From contig JAUCEF010000003.1 in assembly GCA_033558025.1 (NCBI GenBank), positions 2,320,001-2,384,000 of the forward strand: a stretch of 64,000 nucleotides of DNA, written 5' to 3'. The position numbers and the translations under genes are program-made. Below are positions 23,258 to 33,103 of the stretch, piece after piece; within the stretch, counting starts at the first letter, position 1, and each line of letters starts with the position of its first letter. Source of the DNA: Phytophthora sp. 'mugwort'. Lineage: Eukaryota > Oomycota > Peronosporomycetes > Peronosporales > Peronosporaceae. The notes beneath the pieces were generated by a model, which saw only the letters and a list, made by a program, of their open reading frames with translations, ran no database searches and was not told the origin of the DNA.

Positions 23258-23420
23258 ACGTGGCACTCCCTGATTGGCTGAAGCAACTCAGTATCCAGTA
23301 GAGAATCCAGTAGAGTGTACCCAGTAGGTAGAACTGTAGGCTTAGAGGTAGCAAGGAGTTTGCGAACTAAGGACCTAAATCAATCACTTTGCATTTTGCC
23401 ATCAAGTGACCAAGCCTTTT
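23258..23420 (+). repeat. Partial LTR, family B subtype B2
   Basis: The 3' 163 bp of a B2 LTR ending AAGCCTTTT, the duplicate of 18715-18877. A 19-bp piece of A pol (GTCGATGCGACTTCGTGGT) is present on both sides, at 23239-23257 and 23424-23442. Confidence 0.85.
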
Positions 23421-24897
23421 ATAGTCGATGCGACTTCGTGGTGTGTTTCGTGCTGCCAAGTTGCCCAGCGGATAACGTGCCATCGGTACCAAGTGGGTGT
23501 TCAAGATCAAGCGCAAAGCCGACGGATCGATCGAAAAGTACAAGGCGCGCCTGGTGGCCAAGGGTTTCAAGCAGAAGTGCGGCATCGACTACACGGAGAC
23601 GTTCTCGCCCGTGGTCAAGTACGTGACGCTGCGCATGGTCATCGCGATTGCCAAGTATTTCGACTGGCCCCTCGACCAACTCGACGTGGTGACTGCATTC
23701 CTATACGGGATAATGAAGGAGTTGGTGTTCTGCGTGGTTCCTGAAGGCGTCGAGCTGGATGGTGATTTCGACTGCCTGGAATTGGTGAAGGCGATCTACG
23801 GTCTCAAGCAAGCTTCGCGCGTATGGAACGAGACCTTCGACGAATTCGTCTGTTCTATCGGTTTTCAAGTTTCAGCCCTCGACCCGTGCCTCTACATCAA
23901 GGTTGTCGATGGCCACTGTGTGCTCGTGCTGGTCTACGTGGACGATGTGTTGGTCACCGGAAGTTCATCCGAGCTGATCTCACGCACGAAGAACGACCTC
24001 AAGACACGCTTCGAAATGACTGACAGTGGCAAGTGTGTGTTCGTCCTTGGAATCGAGCTGGTGGATGGCCCGGACGGCAGCGTGACGATGTGCCAGCGGC
24101 GTTATGTGGATGATATCCTGAAGCGTTTCGGTATGGACGAGTGCAAGGCTGTGGCGAGTCCGGTAGACATGAGCACTCGACTGGTTCCAAGTGACGCAGC
24201 GACCAAGGTGAAAGCTCCGTTTCGCGAAGCTGTGGGTGCCCTCATGCACTTGATGACTGCTACTCGCCCGGATATCGCGTACGCAGTGGGCTATGTATCG
24301 CGCTTCACGGAGAACCCCCAAGAGGAACACTGGGTTGCGGTCAAGCGCATTTTTCGCTATCTACAAGGCACCAAGACGCATGGAATCTGTTTGGAGCCAG
24401 GCAACAAGATCGACTTTCGTGGGTATTCGGATGCGGACTGGGCTGACGACCTCGCGGACCGCAAGTCGACTTCCGGCTACACGTTCATGCTGATGGGTGC
24501 GCCAGTGAGCTGGGGAAGCAAGAAACAGTCAAGTGTTTCGCTGTCTACGAGCGAGGCGGAATACATCGCGCTCAGTCTGGCGATCCAAGAAGGCAAGTGG
24601 ATTTATCGCCTGCTATGCGAGATTTTGGCGGCTGCCAACGAGACTGGACCCGAGCTCAAGATCCGCGAAGACAACCAGTCGTGCATCAAGATGACGAAGA
24701 ACCCAGTGAACCATGGTCGCGCCAAGCACATCGACATCAAGTACCATCACATCCGTGATGAGGTCAAGCGCGGCGAAGTCAAGCTCGAGTACTGCGAGAC
24801 TTCTATCATGCTGGCGGACATCATGACCAAGGCACTGCCAGGACCGCGCCACACGGATCTGACGGCGTCCCTCGGAATCCACGCGTGTTCGCATTGA
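23421..24897 (+). pseudogene. Family A1 RT-RNase H fragment (duplicate)
   Basis: The duplicate of 18878-20352. It keeps the in-frame TAA (23473-23475) near its start, but downstream the frame is open for 466 codons from 23497 to the TGA at 24895-24897, through RT motif A, YVDD and the complete RNase H. The two-base loss of the sister copy is absent, so the copies were separated or converted before or after that change. Confidence 0.9.
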
Positions 24898-24904
24898 GGG
24901 GGCG

Positions 24905-25246
24905 TATTGAGGGTTGCCAGGTTTTGGTACTGTGTACCAGTAACCGGTTAACCCGAACCGGTCCAACACGATCCCGCGATGTTTACGGTACGTTGTTTAC
25001 GCAACCGATGATTAGACGAGTAGGATGATTGGACGAGTGCGGAGTGTTGGTGATTGGATGCACCAAATGATTGGATGCAGGGCTGCATATCTATGTGGTA
25101 AACTAGGTAGTGTAAGCTCCGATAAATCAATCACTTTCGAATCTTCCTTCTTCAGCTCAAGTGGTCTTCACTCCGGTCTTCGCACCAAGTGCAGAACCTC
25201 CTTCGCTCCGTCCAAGCTTCACTTATCAAGATCCATACCTTTTATC
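24905..25246 (+). repeat. LTR, family A subtype A1, arm of an inverted pair
   Basis: Duplicate of 20360-20702, again ending TTTTATC and joined to a reverse Gag fragment. Confidence 0.9.
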
Positions 25247-25408
25247 GAAGGATGGAGACGTTTCCCGATTCACCACATGCCACGTCGACTTGGTCAGGAA
25301 CACGCCACGCATGTAGCGGTTCCACGTCGCGTAGTTGTCTCCGTTGAACTTGTCGATGGAGACCTTGGTCGAGACGTCTTGGGCAGAGGACATGGTGCTT
25401 GGGCTCAT
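25247..25408 (-). pseudogene. Family A gag N-terminal fragment, reverse (duplicate)
   Basis: The same 54 or so Gag codons as 20703-20864, on the minus strand, with a primer-binding site at 25401-25412. It is the loop between the inverted A1 LTRs 24905-25246 and 25413-25755. Confidence 0.88.
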
Positions 25409-25412
25409 AACC

Positions 25413-25755
25413 TGATAAAGGTATGGATCTTGATAAGTGAAGCTTGGACGGAGCGAAGGGAGTTCTGCACTTGGGTGCGAGGACCGGAGTGAAGACCACT
25501 TGAGCTGAAGAAGGAAGATTCGAAAGTGATTGATTTATCGGAGCTTACACTACCTAGTCTACCACATAGATATGCAGCCCTGCATCCAATCATTTGGTGC
25601 ATCCAATCACCAACACTCCGCACTCGTCCAATCATCCTACTCGTCTAATCATCGGTTGCGTAAACAACGTACCGTAAACATCGCGGGATCGTGTTGGACC
25701 GGTTCGGGTTAACCGGTTACTGGTACACAGTACCAAAACCTGGAAACCCTCAATA
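25413..25755 (-). repeat. LTR (5'), family A subtype A1, reverse
   Basis: Reverse A1 LTR with the private variant GGAAACCCTCAATA at its outer end, also seen in mirror image at 10436. It is joined to a forward pol fragment at exactly the pol position found, inverted, at 10435. Confidence 0.9.
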
Positions 25756-26772
25756 GACCCGTGCCTCTACATCAAGGTTGTCGATGGCCACTGTGTGCTC
25801 GTGCTGGTCTACGTGGACGATGTATTGGTCACCGGAAGTTCATCCGAGCTGATCTCACGCACGAAGAACGACCTCAAGACACGCTTCGAAATGACTGACA
25901 GTGGCAAGTGTGTGTTCGTCCTTGGAATCGAGCTGGTGGATGGCCCGGACGGCAGCGTGACGATGTGCCAGCGGCGTTATGTGGATGATATCCTGAAGCG
26001 TTTCGGTATGGACGAGTGCAAGGCTGTGGTGAGTCCGGTAGACATGAGCACTCGACTGGTTCCAAGTGACGCAGCGACCAAGGTGAAAGCTCCGTTTCGC
26101 ATAGCTGTGGGTGCCCTCATGCACTTGATGACTGCTACTCGCCCGGATATCGCGTACGCAGTGGGCTATGTATCGCGCTTCATGGAGAACCCCCACGAGG
26201 AACACTGGGTTGCGGTCAAGCGCATTTTTCGCTATCTACAAGGCACCAAGACGCATGGAATCTGTTTGGAGCCAGGCAACAAGATCGACTTTCGTGGGTA
26301 TTCGGATGCGGACTGGGCTGACGACCTCGCGGACCGCAAGTCGACTTCCGGCTACACGTTCATGCTGATGGGTGCGCCAGTGAGCTGGGGAAGCAAGAAA
26401 CAGTCAAGTGTTTCGCTGTCTACGAGCGAGGCGGAATACATCGCGCTCAGTCTGGCGATCCAAGAAGGCAAGTGGATTTATCGCCTGCTATGCGAGATTT
26501 TGGCGGCTGCCAACGAGACTGGACCCGAGCTCAAGATCCGCGAAGACAACCAGTCGTGCATCAAGATGACGAAGAACCCAGTGAACCATGGTCGCGCCAA
26601 GCACATCGACATCAAGTACCATCACATCCGTGATGAGGTCAAGCGCGGCGAAGTCAAGCTCGAGTACTGCGAGACTTCTATCATGCTGGCGGACATCATG
26701 ACCAAGGCACTGCCAGGACCGCGCCACATGGATCTGACGGCGTCCCTCGGAATCCACGCGTGTTCGCATTGA
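25756..26772 (+). pseudogene. Family A1 RT palm-RNase H fragment, tandem unit 1
   Basis: Polyprotein C-terminus beginning at DPCLYIK, just before YVDD, and open to the TGA at 26770-26772 with the RNase H motifs SDADW, SEAEY and EDNQS. No start codon or upstream domains exist, so it cannot be expressed as a normal product. From about 25846 it is the first of three tandem 1259-bp units. A local substitution gives FRIAVG where the others read FREAVG. Confidence 0.88.
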
Positions 26773-26779
26773 GGGGGCG

Positions 26780-27104
26780 TATTGACGGTTGCCGGGTTTT
26801 GGTACTGTGTACCAGTAACCGGTTAACCAGAACCGGTCCAACACGATCCCGCGATGTTTACGGTACGTTGTTTACGCAACCGATGATTAGACGAGTAGGA
26901 TGATTGGACGAGTGCGGAGTGTTGGTGATTGGATGCACCAAATGATTGGATGCAGGGCTGCATATCTATGTGGTAGACTAGGTAGTGTAAGCTCCGATAA
27001 ATCAATCACTTTCGAATCTTCCTTCTTCAGCTCAAGTGGTCTTCACTCCGGTCCCCGCACCCAAGTGCAGAACTCCCTCCGCTCAACCCAAGCCTCATTC
27101 AAGA
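26780..27104 (+). repeat. LTR, A1, 3'-truncated, tandem unit 1
   Basis: A1 LTR beginning TATTGACGGTTGCC and stopping about 18 bp short of the normal TTATCA end, where it fuses to pol. Confidence 0.88.
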
Positions 27105-28031
27105 GGGCTGATCTCACGCACGAAGAACGACCTCAAGACACGCTTCGAAATGACTGACAGTGGCAAGTGTGTGTTCGTCCTTGGAATCGAGCTGGTGGAT
27201 GGCCCGGACGGCAGCGTGACGATATGCCAGCGGCGTTATGTGGATGATATCCTGAAGCGTTTCGGTATGGACGAGTGCAAGGCTGTGGTGAGTCCGGTAG
27301 ACATGAGCACTCGACTGGTTCCAAGTGACGCAGCGACCAAGGTGAAAGCTCCGTTTCGCGAAGCTGTGGGTGCCCTCATGCACTTGATGACTGCTACTCG
27401 CCCGGATATCGCGTACGCAGTGGGCTATGTATCGCGCTTCATGGAGAACCCCCACGAGGAACACTGGGTTGCGGTCAAGCGCATTTTTCGCTATCTACAA
27501 GGCACCAAGACGCATGGAATCTGTTTGGAGCCAGGCAACAAGATCGACTTTCGTGGGTATTCGGATGCGGACTGGGCGGACGACCTCGCGGACCGCAAGT
27601 CGACTTCCGGCTACACGTTCATGCTGATGGGTGCGCCAGTGAGCTGGGGAAGCAAGAAACAGTCAAGTGTTTCGCTGTCTACGAGCGAGGCGGAATACAT
27701 CGCGCTCAGTCTGGCGATCCAAGAAGGCAAGTGGATTTATCGCCTGCTATGCGAGATTTTGGCGGCTGCCAACGAGACTGGACCCGAGCTCAAGATCCGC
27801 GAAGACAACCAGTCGTGCATCAAGATGACGAAGAACCCAGTGAACCATGGTCGCGCCAAGCACATCGACATCAAGTACCATCACATCCGTGATGAGGTCA
27901 AGCGCGGCGAAGTCAAGCTCGAGTACTGCGAGACTTCTATCATGCTGGCGGACATCATGACCAAGGCACTGCCAGGACCGCGCCACATGGATCTGACGGC
28001 GTCCCTCGGAATCCACGCGTGTTCGCATTGA
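27105..28031 (+). pseudogene. Family A1 RNase H fragment, tandem unit 2
   Basis: Pol fragment beginning after the YVDD motif (LISRTKNDL...) and open to the TGA at 28029-28031. It holds the RT thumb/connection and complete RNase H. A spurious open frame joins it to the preceding LTR (from 27036), but nothing suggests that fusion is functional. Confidence 0.85.
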
Positions 28032-28038
28032 GGGGGCG

Positions 28039-28363
28039 TATTGACGGTTGCCGGGTTTTGGTACTGTGTACCAGTAACCGGTTAACCAGAACCGGTCCAA
28101 CACGATCCCGCGATGTTTACGGTACGTTGTTTACGCAACCGATGATTAGACGAGTAGGATGATTGGACGAGTGCGGAGTGTTGGTGATTGGATGCACCAA
28201 ATGATTGGATGCAGGGCTGCATATCTATGTGGTAGACTAGGTAGTGTAAGCTCCGATAAATCAATCACTTTCGAATCTTCCTTCTTCAGCTCAAGTGGTC
28301 TTCACTCCGGTCCCCGCACCCAAGTGCAGAACTCCCTCCGCTCAACCCAAGCCTCATTCAAGA
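28039..28363 (+). repeat. LTR, A1, 3'-truncated, tandem unit 2
   Basis: Same truncated LTR as 26780-27104, with the same fusion to pol at its end. Confidence 0.88.
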
Positions 28364-29290
28364 GGGCTGATCTCACGCACGAAGAACGACCTCAAGACAC
28401 GCTTCGAAATGACTGACAGTGGCAAGTGTGTGTTCGTCCTTGGAATCGAGCTGGTGGATGGCCCGGACGGCAGCGTGACGATATGCCAGCGGCGTTATGT
28501 GGATGATATCCTGAAGCGTTTCGGTATGGACGAGTGCAAGGCTGTGGTGAGTCCGGTAGACATGAGCACTCGACTGGTTCCAAGTGACGCAGCGACCAAG
28601 GTGAAAGCTCCGTTTCGCGAAGCTGTGGGTGCCCTCATGCACTTGATGACTGCTACTCGCCCGGATATCGCGTACGCAGTGGGCTATGTATCGCGCTTCA
28701 TGGAGAACCCCCACGAGGAACACTGGGTTGCGGTCAAGCGCATTTTTCGCTATCTACAAGGCACCAAGACGCATGGAATCTGTTTGGAGCCAGGCAACAA
28801 GATCGACTTTCGTGGGTATTCGGATGCGGACTGGGCTGACGACCTCGCGGACCGCAAGTCGACTTCCGGCTACACGTTCATGCTGATGGGTGCGCCAGTG
28901 AGCTGGGGAAGCAAGAAACAGTCAAGTGTTTCGCTGTCTACGAGCGAGGCGGAATACATCGCGCTCAGTCTGGCGATCCAAGAAGGCAAGTGGATTTATC
29001 GCCTGCTATGCGAGATTTTGGCGGCTGCCAACGAGACTGGACCCGAGCTCAAGATCCGCGAAGACAACCAGTCGTGCATCAAGATGACGAAGAACCCAGT
29101 GAACCATGGTCGCGCCAAGCACATCGACATCAAGTACCATCACATCCGTGATGAGGTCAAGCGCGGCGAAGTCAAGCTCGAGTACTGCGAGACTTCTATC
29201 ATGCTGGCGGACATCATGACCAAGGCACTGCCAGGACCGCGCCACATGGATCTGACGGCGTCCCTCGGAATCCACGCGTGTTCGCATTGA
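28364..29290 (+). pseudogene. Family A1 RNase H fragment, tandem unit 3
   Basis: Third copy of the RNase H fragment, ending at the TGA 29288-29290 that overlaps the polypurine tract. It matches unit 2 except at isolated positions such as the codon after ADW (GCT here, GCG in unit 2). Confidence 0.85.
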
Positions 29291-29297
29291 GGGGGCG

Positions 29298-29639
29298 TAT
29301 TGACGGTTGCCGGGTTTTGGTACTGTGTACCAGTAACCGGTTAACCAGAACCGGTCCAACACGATCCCGCGATGTTTACGGTACGTTGTTTACGCAACCG
29401 ATGATTAGACGAGTAGGATGATTGGACGAGTGCGGAGTGTTGGTGATTGGATGCACCAAATGATTGGATGCAGGGCTGCATATCTATGTGGTAGACTAGG
29501 TAGTGTAAGCTCCGATAAATCAATCACTTTCGAATCTTCCTTCTTCAGCTCAAGTGGTCTTCACTCCGGTCTCCACACCCAAGTGCAGAACTCCCTTCGC
29601 TAAACCCAAGCCTCGCTTCAAGATCCATACCTTTTATCA
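29298..29639 (+). repeat. LTR, family A subtype A1, complete, tandem unit 3
   Basis: Complete A1 LTR ending TTTTATCA. It abuts the RT region of a reverse A element at 29640, the mirror image of the 9071/9072 junction. Confidence 0.9.
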
Positions 29640-32600
29640 GGAACGTTGATCTTGGTCGGCGCGTTGCTTGGAACCAGTCGAGAGCTTAAATCCGCGGGAC
29701 TTACCACAGCCTTGCAGTCATCCATGCCGAAACGCTTGAGAATGTCGTCCACGTAGCGCCGTTGGCACATTGTTACACTGCCGTCAGCATTGTCGACCAG
29801 CTCGATACCCAAGACAAAGGCACACTTCCCGTTGTCGGTCATCTCAAAACGTGTCTTCAGGTCACTCTTGGTGCGTGCGATCAGTTCGGCCGAACTTCCG
29901 GTTACTAATACGTCGTCCACGTATACCAGCAACAGAACACAGTGACCATCCACAATCTTGATGTAGAGGCACGGATCGTAGGCCGAAACTTGAAAACCGA
30001 TGGAGCACACGAATTCGTCGAAGGTCTCGTTCCACACGCGCGAAGCTTGCTTGAGACCGTAGATCGCCTTGACCAGTTCCAGGCAGTCGAAATCACCATC
30101 CAGCTCGACGCCTTCAGGAACCACGCAGAACACCAACTCCTTCATTATCCCGTATAGGAATGCAGTCACCACGTCGAGTTGGTCGAGGGGCCAGTCGAAA
30201 TACTTGGCAATCGCGATGACCATGCGCAGCGTCACGTACTTGACCACGGGCGAGAACGTCTCCGTGTAGTCGATGCCGTACTTCTGCTTGAAACCCTTGG
30301 CCACCAGGCGCGCCTTGTACTTCTCGATCGATCCGTCGGCTTTGCGCTTGATCTTGAACACCCACTTGGTACCGATGGCGCGTTGTCCGCTGGGCAACTT
30401 GGCAACACGAAACACACCACGAAGTCGCATCGACTTGAGTTCCGCACGAACAGCCTTGCGCCAATGCACTTGATCAGGTCCGTTGACCGCTTCTTGGAAT
30501 GTCGTCGGCTCAGACAACTCACCGGCTTCCACTGAGTTGGCACTTGCTCGCCAAAATACGGGAGGAGTGGAATCGTCTTCTTCGTTGTCTTGAGCATCCT
30601 TCTTTTCTTCGTCAGGCAGTCCAGGTTCCATTCGAACACTCGCTCGGCGTTTGGCTTGGCGCTCGAACGAGGTGACAGGAGCGCTTGCTTCTTCCAAACC
30701 AGTCGCACGGCGAACAGGACGCGAGTTCACTGACATGATATCCGCATCACTTGGTCGAGTCTTGCGCTTCCCCGCCTGCTTGAATTCGGTCGGACCCGCC
30801 GAGTCATCGTCACCAATCTCGAGCGAGTCGAAGTCCAGGTCCACATCTTCGTCGTCATTACTTGAGATCGCCGTCGAGATACCAAAACTTGATTCGTCGA
30901 AGGTGACATCGCGACTTATCAGCACCTGCCCCGCCTCGATGTCATAAACTCGGTACGCCCTCGACACTTCTTCGTATCCCATGAACACACCAGCGCGAGC
31001 CTTGGGGGCCCACTTGAGTCGCTTCTCCTTCGGGGTCAGGACGTACGTCCGACATCCAAACACACGCATGTGCTTCACACTTGGCTTGAACTTGTATACA
31101 ATCTCGAACGGAGTCTTGCTTTTGACCTTGGGCGACGGCAAGCGGTTCTTGACATAAATTGCAGCCATCGCCGCCTCAGCCCAGAAACACTTGTCCAGCT
31201 TGGCGTGATGCAACATGCTGCGGCCGATCGTGACGATAGTTCGGATGGCTCGCTCTGCCGTGCCGTTGGTCTGGTGCGCGTACGGAACCGTGGTTTGCTG
31301 CTCGATGCCTTCGTCTTCGTAAAAATCCTTGAGCGCGTTAGTCGCAAACTCACGAGCTCCGTCGTGCCGCACAAACTTGACCTTCTTGCCGAATTGCGTC
31401 TGCACCTTCATGATGTATGTCTTGATGCACTCTTCACTTTCCGACTTGGCACGCAGACAGAAACCCTTCATGCATCCGCTGGCTTCGTCCACGATCAGGA
31501 GCAGGTACTTGCTGCCGCCAAGCGAGTTTTCCTCCATGGGTCCGCAGATGTCAAAGTGGAGCAGCTCAAATGTGTCGTAGCGACGCTTGTCACGGTTGCT
31601 TGGGAATAGTTTTTGGACCATTTTGCCTTGCTGGCAACCACGACACACACTTGGTCCACTCGACTTGGAAGGTGCTTTCGCGTCCTTGATCATCTTGGTG
31701 TCGACCATCTTGCGAAGAACCTCGACTGGAGCGTGACCCATACGCGCGTGCAAATCGACCGTCCTTCCACTTGTCGCCGCATTTGCCGATCGCTGAGGTG
31801 TGCGAAGCCAGTAGAGTCCGTCCACGAGATCCGCCGTCGCCACCACTTGATTCGAGTCCTTGCGCGAAACGTGCATCTCAGTGCCGTCAAATACCACTTG
31901 GAACTTGCCATGCTTGTTTATCTGCGGCACTGAAAGCAGATTCTTGCTCATATTTGGCACGTAAAGCGCGTTCTTGATCTCGATCTCGCGCTCGTCGCCG
32001 TTAGGCAGGACCACTCTTTCCACGATGGTCCCCACACCCTTGATGGCAGCCTTGTTGCCATCGGCCACCGAAAGTTCGCCTTCACTTCGCTCGATCAAAT
32101 TGGCGAACTTGGACTTGTCGTTGCAAATATGGTGCGTGGCACCGCTGTCGACCGCCCACATCCCGGACACATTCTTGTCCGTCGAAACTCCACATTCCAG
32201 GGAAACCGCGAACGCCACTCGATCGTAGTCGTTGTCGTAGCCGTCGCTGTCGTTTCTCCACTGGATGTTGTTGGCCCCGCGTCCACGGCCGTTGCCGCCG
32301 CGTCTTGGCCCTCTGTTCTCGTCCTTCTGCTTGGTCCAGCACTTGTCAATGACATGCCCCAATTTTCCGCAGTACGTGCATTGGCGAGGCTCACGGTCGG
32401 TGTTGAACGCCTTGGCCGCGTTCTCAGTCTTCACCGTCGCCGTCTTCTCGCCTTGTCGCTTGATGTGCTCGTTCGTGAGCACCTTCACGACGTCTTGCGA
32501 CCGCAGCTCTGCATTGCTCATCTCCAAGTTCAGCACGACGTTCTCGTAGCTCTTGGGGAGACTGCGCAGCAAGCAGATCGCCACGTCCTCGTCCTCCATC

Positions 32601-32779
32601 TTGGCGCCGATGCTGCTGAGCTTGGCGCTGATGTTCAGGACATCATTGCAATGATGCAACACATTGCCGCCTTTCGACATCTCCATGCTGAAGAGCTGTC
32701 GCTTCAGGTAGATGCGACTGCCTTCTGCAATCCACCGTACAGCGTCTTCAAGCGCGTCCACGCGATCCATGCTTCCTCG
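29640..32779 (-). pseudogene. Family A gag(partial)-pol, longest open frame, truncated at both ends
   Basis: Minus-strand polyprotein with over 1000 uninterrupted codons: most of Gag, the CCHC knuckle, protease D-S-G, HHCC/DD35E integrase, the acidic linker and RT with motif A and YVDD. The Gag N-terminus is removed at 32779 by a B1 LTR, and one base is missing near 32722 (GGCAGTC for GGCTGGTC). Transcriptional downstream is cut at 29640 before RNase H. It is the only A copy here whose integrase-RT linker is in frame all the way from Gag to RT. The linker ([12 protein letters not shown]..., [13 protein letters not shown]) differs from all other copies, which suggests another A sublineage. Confidence 0.9.
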
Positions 32780-33091
32780 TGTTGTCAAGGAGACGCCTCG
32801 AGCAGCTGCTGTATACCGGTAGGATACCGGTATGACCTTCACTCAGTGGCACCTCAATCACTCGGCGATTACGGGACGATGATTACGATGCACGTGGGTA
32901 CAAGATTGTGGGTACAAGATGGGCATCGACGTGGCGCTCTGCGATTGGCTGAAGTAACTCAGTATCCAGTAGAGAATCCAGTAGAGTGTACCCAGTAGGT
33001 AGAACTGTAGGCTTAGAGGTAGCAAGGAGTTTGCGAACTAAGGACCTAAATCAATCACTTTGCATTTTGCCATCAAGTGACCAAGCCTTTT
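32780..33091 (+). repeat. 5' LTR, family B subtype B1
   Basis: A 312-bp LTR, TGTTGTCAAGG...AAGCCTTTT, inserted in the Gag of the reverse A element (flank CCTCG). U3 has the TACCGGTA-GGA-TACCGGTA palindrome and two GTGGGTACAAGAT repeats. Confidence 0.92.
33055..33068 (+). promoter_or_regulatory. Probable oomycete initiator (Inr) in B1 LTR
   Basis: TCACTTTGCATTTT matches 13 of 14 positions of the oomycete Inr/FPR core TCATTYYNCAWTTT. It lies about 40 bases upstream of the polyprotein ATG. The same block is in every B LTR. It probably sets the transcription start; not proven. Confidence 0.5.
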
Positions 33092-33103
33092 GGTTATGAG
33101 CCC
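33092..33103 (+). other. Primer-binding site with embedded start codon, family B
   Basis: GGTTATGAGCCC, the same initiator tRNA-Met anticodon-arm complement as in family A, directly after the LTR. The ATG of Gag-Pol is at 33096. Confidence 0.75.

Larger units (their letters stand above)
25846..29622 (+). repeat. Tandem triplication, 1259-bp unit (pol end plus LTR)
   Basis: Three head-to-tail copies with a period of 1259: LTR starts are at 26780, 28039 and 29298. Each unit is RNase H-containing pol plus an A1 LTR. The two internal joins (near 27104 and 28363) are identical: an LTR lacking its last bases (CATTCAAGAGG) runs into GCTGATCTCACGC of pol. Units differ at very few bases. Confidence 0.92.

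Noticed and set aside
27036..28031. A 331-codon frame starting inside an LTR and running into RNase H, as an LTR-driven domesticated gene
   Set aside because: The fusion arises from the truncated-LTR junction; the start lies in LTR leader sequence and nothing suggests selection on the fused protein.
25846..29622. Regular repeats that could suggest a CRISPR array
   Set aside because: The repeat unit is 1259 bp of pol plus LTR with no spacers; it is a segmental tandem repeat.
33090..33095. TTG start two codons before the B Gag ATG
   Set aside because: It lies at the LTR end and is not a credible eukaryotic start when an ATG follows immediately.
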